Below are positions 37,350-46,724 of a stretch of DNA of 64,000 nucleotides, piece after piece. The translations under genes were made by a program, and so were the position numbers. Every line of letters begins with the position of its first letter. The first letter of the stretch is position 1. Source of the DNA: Echinometra lucunter (taxonomy: Eukaryota; Echinodermata; Echinoidea; Camarodonta; Echinometridae); the NCBI GenBank assembly GCA_029962745.1, contig CM057165.1:1008093-1072092 (forward strand). The letters are read 5' to 3'. The notes beneath the pieces are model-generated. The model made no database searches. It was not told the DNA's origin and was given only the letters and a program-made list of their open reading frames with translations.

Positions 37350-38060
37350 ATACTGCACAAAAAATGTTTAATTTTCTGTCGAAGTCGCCCACCCCCCCCC
37401 CCCTCCTCTTAACCTTCCAGCTTCGACTCACAGAGCTCCTGTTAACTGGTCTTTCCCCCTTTTCGTTTAATATTGCACTATACAGTGCCATTGGTTGACC
37501 CGGACACCAGTTACCTTTTAAGGCGTCAAGCCATATCCAAATACAATTTAAAACTGGATATCTATTATTTTCATATTTCAGTTTCATTTGCGACCCTGTT
37601 CATAGGCAAATAAAATGATGTCAATTGCCTTGCAGAAATTTCAATCTGGGCGGCAGCCTAGATCATGTAGATATACAACGTTACTTTCCTTTATTCGAAA
37701 GGGTAATAAAAAATAAAACAGCATATCTACTTTATTGAATTCGGAAAGATTCTGATGTACGCAGAATTCAGTACTAACCGCTTTCATCAAGGAGTAAAAT
37801 CAATGGAAGTAATGTTTATTGCTCGGGATCCCAAGAGGTCAACATCAAGCCGTGGATAAAGTAAAAGATGAGACTTTACCCCCTCTGGCTATGACTCAAC
37901 GTTACTCATTTCGTCACGTTGCATACGGCAACTGGGTGGTCCCTGTATTAAGTCTGTGGGAGTTTGCGAATTCAGAAGCCAACGGGTTAAAGGCAGGAAA
38001 GATACATGTTCATATCATTGCATTTTTTGTCGGACTTTACAAAGATGGTTACATGACATT
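37350..38060. other. Unique sequence with an unassigned open frame
   Basis: A C12 run lies at 37392. A frame open from 37819 into the next element (116 codons) starts at a TTG; its second half is repeat sequence. The first ~75 residues match nothing I recognise. Confidence 0.35.
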
Positions 38061-38206
38061 TGCTCCGGCGACAATTGCTCCCATGGAAAATCTGCACGTT
38101 AAGCCAAACATGGAACCTAACCCCAAACCTAACACCATAACCTTAATCCTTATCCTCACATTATTCTGAACGAAAAACGGAAGAGAGGAGCAATTGTCGC
38201 AGGAAC
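38061..38206. mobile_element. Inverted-repeat element with telomere-like core
   Basis: TGCTCCGGCGACAATTGCTC and the complement of GGAGCAATTGTCGCAGGAAC form about 20-bp terminal inverted repeats. Between them lies a degenerate ACCTAACCCC/AACCTTAATCC stretch reminiscent of telomeric repeats. Non-coding. Confidence 0.7.
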
Positions 38207-38284
38207 AAAATGTCGTGTCACAACAAAGATATATTGCAATTATAATTAATGTGTTTTATACACGTCAGGTTGTCAAGGGAAGGA

Positions 38285-38515
38285 AGGCTCTGTGGCAGAG
38301 CATAGGTCCCTCAAACGGGAATACCCGCGTTCGAAACCAAGTGAATTCTCTACTATAGTCAGGCATTCCCACTCTTATTAGCAAGACTCTCGGAGAGGAG
38401 CCAAAGCCGTCGCGACGGCTTTAAGTAATTAACCATGGAACCGACGCGTCGGTTCCATGGTTAATTACTTACAAGCATCTACGTGCCTTGTTGGCAGGGG
38501 TGAAATAGAAACAAA
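38285..38515 (+). mobile_element. Probable tRNA-derived SINE carrying palindromes
   Basis: CTCTGTGGCAGAGCATAGG and CCGCGTTCGAAACCA occupy the positions of A and B boxes. The body (CACTCTTATTAGCAAGACT, CTCGGAGAGGAGCCAAAGCC) recalls the TCGGATGGGACGTTAAATGG block of the SINE at 43039. The boundaries are uncertain. Confidence 0.5.
38403..38470. repeat. Two adjacent perfect palindromes (20 bp and 48 bp)
   Basis: 38403-38422 (AAAGCCGTCG and its complement) and 38423-38470 (arm AAGTAATTAACCATGGAACC then GACG, followed by its exact complement) are perfect, loop-free palindromes with no base between them. They sit inside the SINE-like element. Confidence 0.95.
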
Positions 38516-38615
38516 AACAACCAATATGTATATATAGTATATATCCTTTTTTAACGAGCAGAACTAGAACGTTATTTCTGTTAAGCTGGGGAGAAGTGTG
38601 GGTGTGAGTGCGAGA

Positions 38616-39170
38616 AGGTGGGGGGGGGGGCAAACATGAAATGCAAGCAATTGATGCATAGCTACGTAGCTAAATAAGATACACCGTTTTCGTAATTTAG
38701 ACTGTAACCCTGCATCATAGCTCTAAGACTTTTTGTGATTTTGTTCTCTTTCTCAATATTGTTTTGCAATATGAACATCAAGAAAAAAATAATAACACGT
38801 CTCATAACTTTTAATGCAATGCGTCACCCCCAGAGTTTCTAGATATCAGCCACAACGCCTGTCTGACTTAGTATCAATTCCTTTCCAAAAAAAAGAGGAG
38901 TTTCAATATATCATTATTTCCTCCTGCGACGAGCAAATCCAATAATACCACATAAAGACTGTTTAACAGCAGTTTTACGAAACATTATGATGTGAATGTC
39001 ACAGCGTTTGAGTAAATTCGTTTCAGGAGTGAATTCATGCGTTCAGAATGAGAATTAAATTGAGGTGACGTCTTTTAAAACACAATTTGACGTCACTCTT
39101 ATGGGACATATGGACAATCGTAATTTTTTCGAGATTTAATCTTGTTCGCAAATTGAGAAATCTTGAGAAC
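38616..39170. other. Unique sequence
   Basis: A G10 run lies near 38620. An inverted CRE-like pair (GGTGACGTC at 39065 and TGACGTCA at 39088) is present; nothing else is recognised. Confidence 0.4.
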
Positions 39171-39192
39171 GGGGGGGGGGGGGGGGGGGGGG
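39171..39192. repeat. Poly-G run (22 G)
   Basis: Uninterrupted guanines. Confidence 0.92.
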
Positions 39193-39446
39193 CTGCAGCC
39201 CCAGCTCAATAGACTGTGACTGCTCTGTCTCTACTTTCGTCCCCTTTTCTGTCTTTGTCTCTGTTTCTCTCTTAAAGGGGGTACCCAATGTTGAAACAAT
39301 GTTAGTTCATTCAAAAGAGCATGATTTAATTAGCAGAAAAACATCTGCCTAAAGTTTTTTAAAATGTCGTGTTGCCAAGGAAACCCTTAAATGTGGTAAG
39401 ATTTCAAGATATTTTTGACCCCTCAGCTGTGACCCAGTTTCAACTG

Positions 39447-39487
39447 GGTACCCACTTTGACGTCAAAATGACGTCAAAGTGGGTACC
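39447..39487. promoter_or_regulatory. Perfect 19-bp inverted repeat holding two CRE sites
   Basis: GGTACCCACTTTGACGTCA and its exact complement are separated by AAA. Each arm ends in the full CRE octamer TGACGTCA (39458, 39469). A third, single copy (GGGTACCCACTTTTACGTCA) lies at 39574. Two more perfect CREs lie at 39088 and 40308. This may be a regulatory cluster or part of an unrecognised inverted-repeat element. Confidence 0.5.
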
Positions 39488-40284
39488 ATGTCGCGCAATT
39501 CTAGCAAAATGCGCGCAACGTATAATACATATTGTACAGTCTAGCGCGTAGCACAACTGCAATGCGCGAAGCTGGGTACCCACTTTTACGTCATACCTCA
39601 TACTCATTTTTTTTTTGTCTACTCTTGACTTTTTATGAGAAAATTAGCCAAAATGCATTGATTTCGATTGAAAATCATCGAATTTTTAATTTTATTCTTC
39701 TTAGAATTCTATTCTCGATCATACATCAAAAAAAAAAAAAATTACCATTATGTATTGTGTAATCACTTTAAGGCATGATAACGAATTTTTACCTTGCTAT
39801 TATGCTTATGGCAGTTTTAGACCTACCTCCTTTAAGGAAAACCCACGAGCATAGAATTTTGAACAAATGTTCACAGTAAAAATTGTATTTCAATTTTTAC
39901 AATCAAATGCCTTTGATGACACCATGTAGTGGCCTCATTTGAATTTTGATCAAAGTAACTCATAATTCCACGACACAAATTACCGAAGATGCGTCGTGAA
40001 GTTTTATCCCGAACTCTTACAAATTTACAAACTATAAATGCGTGAAACCATCCTCAAATAAACAGCGAACCAACATTTCAACATTCATTTTCCATTTTTA
40101 GTACACATATATGTTTTAAGTCAATGATACTCCCCACTATTATGAAAATATTAGTAGAATGTCATAATTAACACTTTCTAAGAGATTTGCTAAGAGGAGT
40201 GTAGACGTGGTGACTAATTCCTAAGAAGAAACCATTACTGCACCCCCCTCAGAAGCGAATTAACCACGCCCAGTTTGATTCGAA

Positions 40285-40349
40285 CCAATCAGGCGATAAG
40301 AAACATTTGACGTCATTTATAAATCTTCTGTGTGTTTCCCTCAGTCTCC
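40285..40349 (+). promoter_or_regulatory. Candidate RNA polymerase II core promoter
   Basis: CCAATCA (40285), TGACGTCA (40308), TTTATAAAT (40316-40324) and an initiator-like TCAGTCT (A at 40343) occur in the canonical order. The TATA element lies about 25-27 bp upstream of the initiator adenine, and the CRE and CCAAT at about -35 and -58. No other place examined had all four in correct spacing. Transcription is unverified. Confidence 0.4.
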
Positions 40350-40362
40350 TCTTTTTTGCTGT

Positions 40363-40396
40363 TCTCTCTCTCTCTCTCTCTTTCTCTTTCTCTTTC
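40363..40396 (+). repeat. CT microsatellite
   Basis: CT repeat grading into TTTCTC units just downstream of the candidate initiator; it would lie in the 5' UTR. Confidence 0.9.
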
Positions 40397-40471
40397 GACT
40401 ACATCATCTCGCCACCGATACCTAAACGAATTTTCTCCTCTTCGCTGCATTCTACCTCGCTCAGGTGTAAT

Positions 40472-40645
40472 ATGAGCGAAAACATGCGACACACTACAGA
40501 CAAACTGCGTAGAATATCAAAACTCATCTACAATTTATCCACCTACCTTTCCAAAAGCTCTCATACAGGCTTAAGCCAGATGCCGAACAAGAAGTTAAAA
40601 GGGGAACATACCCTGTATGGACTCGTTTGTAGGAAGATTCAATAA
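40472..40645 (+). CDS. Candidate 57-residue ORF downstream of promoter
   Basis: This is the first ATG after the candidate start at 40343, about 130 nt in, with A at -3. The product begins MSENMRHTTDKLRRISKLIY, is basic and partly helical in appearance, and ends at a TAA that overlaps AATAAA. No signal peptide or domain is recognised. It may be a small protein, an upstream ORF for the overlapping +1-frame ORF at 40617, or spurious. A 5' splice site-like CAG/GTGTAA at 40463 could instead end a non-coding first exon. Confidence 0.22.
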   Translation: MSENMRHTTDKLRRISKLIYNLSTYLSKSSHTGLSQMPNKKLKGEHTLYGLVCRKIQ

Positions 40646-40740
40646 AGAAGATTTGATTATAACAAACAATGAATTACTAAAGGAGAGCTTTGCAGAAGCA
40701 GAAGGAGTCGGAGGTAACCTTCTGTACTGGACAGTGGCTT
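40617..40740 (+). CDS. Overlapping candidate ORF / first coding exon
   Basis: This frame, +1 to the preceding ORF, starts at MDSFVGRFNKEDLIITNNEL and encodes about 40 residues with ordinary composition. A possible 5' splice site (GGAG/GTAACC, near 40713) would end an exon after EAEGVG. It would be the second start codon region of a transcript from 40343. Unrecognised. Confidence 0.18.
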
Positions 40741-41085
40741 AGAGAGGCTTAGGGGTACAAAAGTTCTAGTTGTATTACTTCAGTTTCCTTATCAGACCGA
40801 GTTTAATCATTTAATCATTAACAATGCGTTCCATAATTACCCAACGAGACAATGAAACTTTTTCCACCATTCCGTTCTCTGCACGAGAACCTCTTTGATC
40901 ACAAAATTATCGTCTTTACAGGTCTGGAATTTTGAAATAGTCTCGCTCCCAGCCTGAAGAAAATAGAGAGACTGCATCGTTGATGTTTTTTTAAAAACCA
41001 GAATCAACCATACTGAAAGTCCTCCCTTGTCCATATTTAAAAATCTCCCACTTTTATTGTCCGAGAAAGGAAATTCTTTTTTCCC

Positions 41086-41270
41086 AATTGATCGTGGGCC
41101 CGGCAGCCACTGAGCAGCGCCAGATCGACGTTGCTCTATCCTTTTCAATTCTTGAACGCCAAAGAAGGTAGCAGCAACTCCCATCTTGTAACGTCTTTTG
41201 GTATGACGCGGCCAGGGTTCGAACCCGCGACCTCCCGATTGTGAGGCGGACGCTCTTTAAAGCCATCATA
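41086..41270 (-). mobile_element. tRNA-derived SINE, variant body
   Basis: The minus-strand head has GCGTCCGCCTCACAATCGGG, then GGTTCGAACCC (B box) and GCGTCATACCAAAAGACGTT, matching type A. The body (GTTGCTGCTACCTTCTTTGG ... GCTGCTCAGTGGCTGCCGGG) differs from 14386 and 37082. The 5' edge has lost most of the A box. Confidence 0.75.
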
Positions 41271-41349
41271 TTCTCAATTTCTAACATTTAAATCGCTGTT
41301 CTCACAGAAAATATGTTGCTTGGTTGCAGATTCCCCCAATTTGCTTTTT

Positions 41350-41505
41350 CCATCCACGGTGCATGTACATAATAATATGATTTCATGTTTTTGAATTTTC
41401 TTATGTCTTTTTGTAATTTGAATGTATGTTTAATGTTATACAGGGTCCCCTGGAAGAACAGTATTATGTTTACTCAAGGGGCTACCCTGTTGAAATAAAA
41501 CAAAA
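41350..41505 (+). mobile_element. 5'-truncated LINE 3' end
   Basis: An AT-rich stretch resembling a 3' UTR ends with TATACAGGGTCCCCTGGAAG, AACAGTATT and GGGGCTACCCTGTTGAAATA, which aligns block for block with the type A SINE tail and the LINE tail at 60058. There is no ORF. Confidence 0.65.
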
Positions 41506-41531
41506 TCAGATCATTCCTCCCTTCACCTCCG

Positions 41532-41625
41532 CGCTCCCCCCCTCTCTCTCTCCCTCTCTCTCTGTCTCTCTGTCTCTCTCCCTTTCTCTCTCATTCTCTT
41601 GCTCTCTTTCCCTCTCCGCAGTGTT
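41532..41625 (+). repeat. CT-rich microsatellite
   Basis: Impure CT repeat with CCC and GTCT interruptions. Confidence 0.85.
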
Positions 41626-41719
41626 TTGGACTTCACGGATTTTTTTGTTTTGTTTGTTTTCTTTTGCAGTTTCCCGGTGTTTTCTTGGTCACATCTGTTG
41701 CTTTCGTCATTTCTGAAAT

Positions 41720-42724
41720 CAATTTTCGTGTTTCCTTTCTACTTTAAATGAGGGACCTAACTCGACAAGCTCCCCTTTTAATAGGTTCACTCAAATTCCA
41801 AATTCTACTATTACTGGAAATCATATACTACATTAACTGTATATTTAGTGTATTATTCTTTGTACTCTGGGGCATGATTTACATGCTCATGTTTCTTTTC
41901 ATGTTAAATACATGTCAGTCGAATGTGAAACAAGTAAAATTAAATCGAAATTCAGTATCCTGTGAAAAGTCGTCCAAATCCCTTTATTATGTTTATATCC
42001 ATTTTATATAATGTTGTGTGCTCGACCAACATTTCCACATTCTTGTGCAAAGCTATTTGATTTATGGTCCTACTTTTTTTTTTCGGGGGGGGGAGGGTGA
42101 AATAAGTTGCTGGACTAAATATTCCCGCTTTCGAACAAACCACCAAAGAAAAATGTTATGGCGTTCACACAAGGGCCGTTGTGTGGGCCTTTTCTTTTCT
42201 AATACATAGAATCTGTTTTTCTGTTAAAACATACACATTTGCCATTGTAATATAGCTTTGAACACAATTTGGATTGATGCCTGGAAATGAAATAATGATA
42301 ATTCATTTTAAAAACACAGACTTTCCTTATTCAAAATATATCATTTTCACTTGAATGAAAGATGAAATTCCCCAATGGACATAAGGAATTAGAACAGGAA
42401 TGTATACCAGTGATCACACCTTAAAACCCTTCTACATTCCATCCCATTCCTTTTCTTCTCTTTAAGCCTAGAAGGAGAGTCTATTCCAATAACCCCTTTC
42501 TCTCCTCCCATATTCTAACACCATCCTATTTCACACCGGATCGACTTCGCACATTCACATCAGGACAGCGTATTTCCTCCCGAGCGAGTGCGGGAAATCG
42601 GGCATTAAAATCTTACCATGAACCTTAGGACAATACTCCCCCTTTCCTCGTTCAAAGCTGTGATTCAGTCTGATATTACTGCTTGCACTCACTTCATCAT
42701 GGTACCTTCACAGGCGTAGCCACA
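41720..42724. other. Unique sequence
   Basis: A G8 run lies near 42086. An ACAGGCGTAGCCACAGG motif at 42710, just before the poly-G run, resembles termini of GGCGTAGCC-type repeats. Confidence 0.4.
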
Positions 42725-42742
42725 GGGGGGGGGGGGGGGGGG
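42725..42742. repeat. Poly-G run (18 G)
   Basis: Uninterrupted guanines. Confidence 0.92.
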
Positions 42743-42753
42743 CAAGAGGGTAT

Positions 42754-42787
42754 CACGTTCTCTGTTCATCGGTAAACAGAGAACGTG
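42754..42787. other. Perfect 13-bp inverted repeat, 8-nt loop
   Basis: CACGTTCTCTGTT and AACAGAGAACGTG pair exactly. The structure lies between the poly-G run and a SINE-like head. Confidence 0.85.
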
Positions 42788-42905
42788 GCGCTTGACTGGA
42801 GACGCGAGGGTTGGGGGTTCGATCCCCAGCACTGCGCTTATGCCCTTGAGCAAGGTATTTCATCTACATTGCTCCTTTATCAAATAGAGGAAGTGTTAGA
42901 GGCAT
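42788..42905 (+). mobile_element. Partial tRNA-derived SINE
   Basis: A perfect B box (GGGTTCGATCCC within GGGGGTTCGATCCCCAGC) is followed by GCCCTTGAGCAAGGTATTTC and ATTGCTCC, a core I associate with metazoan tRNA SINEs (from memory, not searched). The A-box half is eroded. Confidence 0.6.
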
Positions 42906-43038
42906 ATTGATACCAGTGTGTGCATGTGTGTGGTTTTTTTTAAAGGAACTTTGTTCACTTTTGTGTGTAAACCCTCCCCCTCCCGTTTCAAAGCCTTGCT
43001 TCTCCCCTGTATGTCCTTATGGTATGAAATCCTCCCGA

Positions 43039-43400
43039 CAAGGAGGCGAGTTGGCTCAGTCGATAAAGCGTCTGCTTGTCGAATTCAAGATCGTGGTTCG
43101 AGTCCACCCCAAGCGAATGACTGAATCATCTATTGTGTGTTAACGTGCCCCTTCCCCTGTTTCATAGACGCAGGCTATGTTAGAGTGGAAGACACTCTGT
43201 CCCTCGGATGGGACGTTAAATGGACGCCCCGCGTAGTGGAGTGTCACCTTTGCAGGTTAAGAACCAAATGCACTATTCAAAGAAGAGAAAGGGGAAACCC
43301 CGGTGTAGTGGTACACCTGCAAATCCCAATTAGTTTGGGAGAGAGACCCGACGGTCACCATGCATAGTCACAGTGATTAAGTTCGCCTTTCCCCTCTCAG
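43039..43400 (+). mobile_element. tRNA-derived SINE, type B
   Basis: TTGGCTCAGTCGATAAAGC (A box) and GGTTCGAGTCC (perfect B box) form the pol III promoter. The body contains GAATGACTGAATCATC, CCCTCGGATGGGACGTTAAA, GGGGAAACCCCGGTGTAGTG and CACCTGCAAATCCCAATTAG. The same blocks, in order, appear antisense at 3094-3358. The short frames across it are not genes. Confidence 0.87.
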
Positions 43401-44367
43401 GCCTAAATGACGTCAAATACCTAATAGTGACAGAGTGTCCTTAGTTGTTTGTGAACCCCACATAATAGAGACGATCGATTATTGATTAACCTTGACGAAA
43501 AGTAGAAATAACAAAGTCACGAAGGATGAAAAAAAAATCCTTCGTAAGAATAGAACCGTGGAAAAATTATAAATTGAAAATGCTGAAGGCTGTACATTGC
43601 CCCCAGTCGATCGCACTTATTTTAGTACTCTTTATTTTAATACTCTTCACCACTATGTTCGATTCTTCTCTCTTTCTTCTCTCTTTCTTCCTCCATTAAA
43701 ATTCATTCTTGGTTCTGAAAGGAGGAAACAATGTCTAAACAGCATTTGTGTTTGCCATGTTTTGAAATAAAAATTGGAAAAAAATAACATTTCATGTCAA
43801 GTTTAAATCCATGGTTGTCAGTCTATTTTGAACAGATTTCGCATGTTATAGCGAATCACTGTGCATTGTCTTACCTTCTAACTACATGACCAAGATATTT
43901 TCTATGCTTTCTTTGTATATTATTTGTTATTCATTATGCCAGAATAACATGTAGACATGCATGACTAACCAACTTTAGTTGCCATTATTGATTTCTTTAT
44001 TTTTCATTCGAATTGTTTGGGGGTTTTTTTTCTCCCTTCATAATCCACTAAATCATCACGACTGACAACTTAACTCGTTATAATAGGCTAAATCTCTTGG
44101 GCTGATCGAATTTGACCATTTGAGTGGTAAGTTCTTGCTGTGAACACACATCGTCTTTGAATAGGGAAAATACCCGATGCAAATTTACCCATTCACCATT
44201 GTATTAATTGGAGTCTTGGGAAATTATAACGCAGAAAGTTATTGTAGACCAATTTTATACTAATGCTGTTTTGAAAAAGAATTAAAATTTTACAGGAATC
44301 ATTATCCTCTCTTGGGAAATTATTTTGAAAATTTTCGATTTCTCATCCTTGACATTCATAACCGATT
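43401..44367. other. Unique sequence
   Basis: A single TGACGTCA at 43408 is noted; otherwise featureless. Confidence 0.4.
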
Positions 44368-44370
44368 TCT

Positions 44371-44412
<42 letters not shown>

Positions 44413-44414
44413 AG
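44368..44414 (+). repeat. CT then CA compound microsatellite
   Basis: About nine CT units pass into about twelve CA units. Confidence 0.92.
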
Positions 44415-44845
44415 AACTTTGCCTCATCTTTAGATAAAAGACCCTGGACGTTACTTTGACAAGGAAACGTTACGTTAGTGAACCGCATAAGATTTGATTC
44501 GGACTAGATACGATCTCACTGTTATTTCCCACAAAATCTTTTGTTATTTATTTAAAAGAGCACTTTGGCAAAAGTTTGTTTTGTTTTTAGATAGTTTGCA
44601 GAATGGATATGCTTTAGACACGAATGTAAACGAAAAAAGAAAAGACCTTCGCATAATTCATTTTTGTTTCGCAAAAGCAGACATCTAAGGAAATGCCAAA
44701 TGGCTACGCACAGAATTTTCGTCATGGCAGTTTTTTTCTCTAGATTCTTGAGAATTCCTTCAGATTATTGTTATTGCTACCATGATATTTATTATTGTTT
44801 TAGTATTGTTATTACTATCATCAGTAGCAAAGTAAGTAGCAGTCC

Positions 44846-44985
44846 TCCTTTATCTTATTTTTCTTTCTTTACCATATATTTATTCATCTTTAATTTTTTC
44901 CCAGCTCTTCTCCTTCCTTATTTTTCTTTCTTTTCCATATATTTATTCATCTTCAAATTTTTTCCCAGCTCTCTTCCTTCCTTAA
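44846..44985 (+). repeat. Two-copy tandem duplication, unit 63 bp
   Basis: CTTATTTTTCTTTCTTTWCC, ATATATTTATTCATCTT and TTTTTTCCCAGCTC recur at a 63-bp offset. The 135-codon frame across it is T-rich and owes its length to this duplication. Confidence 0.88.
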
Positions 44986-45080
44986 TTTCCTTTATCTTTA
45001 TTTCCTCCATTTTTGTATTTTGTCGATGCGATCTCAATTCTCTCTCCTCCCTAATGAATGCTATGATATAAAGGTGTTTT

Positions 45081-45846
45081 TTCAAATAACATCCATGATG
45101 GTTTTCGTAAATTCCATACATTTTACCAGCTTATTTTAATCCTACCGCATTCAAAACCAATGTTCTTTTGAAGAACTTGGGGAGAATAATGTGTCGTCAA
45201 TTCCCCCCCCCCCCAAGTCATCACATTTACAAGTTCAGTTTTATGGAAGTATTCACACATGTCTCTCAGTAACTATGTTACCATAGCATCTTCTTTTTTT
45301 AACTTCTCTCAGCAGAACGATCGAATCCAGTTGTAAGACATAATAAGTATCATGGACAGTGTTAGTCGGTGTAAAATCTCCGATTTCAAAAGCCCCGCGG
45401 CGGAATATGCAATTGAATAGGAGGTCCCGAGTGCCTCCCTGCTCCTACCGGGAAGGTTCGGGGAGGAAGACACAGATGGAATAGCTTACTGACCCCAAAT
45501 CACTTGATAAGTCCATTTTAGTGGTTGCCTGAAGGATGTCTCATTGTTATTTGATCCCGCTTTTTTTACAAGGTATCATTTTGCAGTGATTTAAGCCACT
45601 GACAATGTATAGGAAAGCCTGTGAATCCTACGTAATATTCATAAAGGACGTTTCTCATTAAAACAATGTGTTAAGCTGCAAGAAGGTAGTCGATCACTGA
45701 CAGGCAAGAAAGAGAATAGCTTTTCACGATTAAGTGATTAAAAATTCTAGTCAAAAGAATTTTTTCATTTAGTTTTTCATTTAGAGAGTAAAATATTTGA
45801 AAAAAAATCACAAAATACAATAAGGGGAAGCACATCATTTGTTTTC
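45081..45846. other. Unique sequence
   Basis: A C11 run lies near 45204; nothing else is recognised. Confidence 0.4.
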
Positions 45847-46175
45847 AGGGGGTGTTTCATAAAGCTGTTCGTAAAGTTACGAATGATTTTACGAACGACT
45901 TGAATATGAATTGCCAAATGGGATGCCCATAGTTTTTCTTGATGTTTTAACAAAGTGTGACTGCATTTCCCATAATCTCAATTAAATTGCGGCAAAAAAA
46001 AATACTTCACATTGAAAATGGGTGTAAACAATTGTAACGTTAATCTATGTCTGCATATTTGACCTTTAGCTGATGCAGTTTATAATGATTGAGAATCCCA
46101 TTTGGCTTGCCATATTCAAGTCGTTTGCAAAGTCATTTGTAACTTTACGAACAGCTTTATGAAACACCACCCAGG
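45847..46175. mobile_element. Fold-back MITE, family e, copy 2
   Basis: GGTGTTTCATAAAGCTGTTC and GTAAAGTTACGAATGATTTT at the left are mirrored by TAACTTTACGAACAGCTTTA and TGAAACACCACC at the right. It is longer than the copy at 6363 because of a central block around 46000-46060. Confidence 0.87.
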
Positions 46176-46342
46176 TCCATATAACTTTGAAAGTGGACTT
46201 AGGTCCCCCGTGTATCCCTATATTCGCGATGGTGGGCTTGCTGGTATTAAGACCAGTCTGGAAAGAAATGTTTCATTATATCCCTTTCACGATCTTTGTG
46301 TTTATTCTGGTTTCCTTGTTGTCCCCAAATCTGATAAAACAT

Positions 46343-46372
46343 GGGGGGGGGGGGGGGACGAGCTTCCCACTG

Positions 46373-46438
<66 letters not shown>
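46343..46438. repeat. Poly-G (15) followed by AT microsatellite (63 bp)
   Basis: G run at 46343-46357, a short spacer, then AT repeats at 46376-46438. Confidence 0.93.
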
Positions 46439-46440
<2 letters not shown>

Positions 46441-46533
46441 TTGTATTTCTACTCTCTACTTCCACTTCTTTATCTTACACTGCACCTATAACACTCTACA
46501 GAGAGGATTTGGCGCATTATAAATCATATGAAT

Positions 46534-46562
46534 TATCATTATTATTATTATTATTATCATTA

Positions 46563-46646
<84 letters not shown>
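46534..46646 (+). repeat. ATT trinucleotide microsatellite
   Basis: More than 100 bp of ATT with ATC interruptions. Confidence 0.95.
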
Positions 46647-46704
46647 AACTATTAATTATTATCATTATTATTTCAAAATCCATTCTTTTTTCTCCTCTCC
46701 CCCT

Positions 46705-46724
46705 CCCCCCCCCCCCCCCCCCCC
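46705..46724. repeat. Poly-C run (20 C)
   Basis: Uninterrupted cytosines. Confidence 0.92.

Noticed and set aside
37819..38169. 116-codon ORF
   Set aside because: Begins at TTG and its last third is the telomere-like inverted-repeat element; the remainder is unrecognised.
44664..45071. 135-codon plus-strand ORF
   Set aside because: Phe/Ser-rich translation of T-rich DNA, lengthened by an in-frame 63-bp duplication (63 is divisible by 3); start and flanks carry no gene signals.
46102..46491. 129-codon ORF
   Set aside because: It runs from a MITE end through a poly-G run into an AT microsatellite; the short middle part has no recognised domain.
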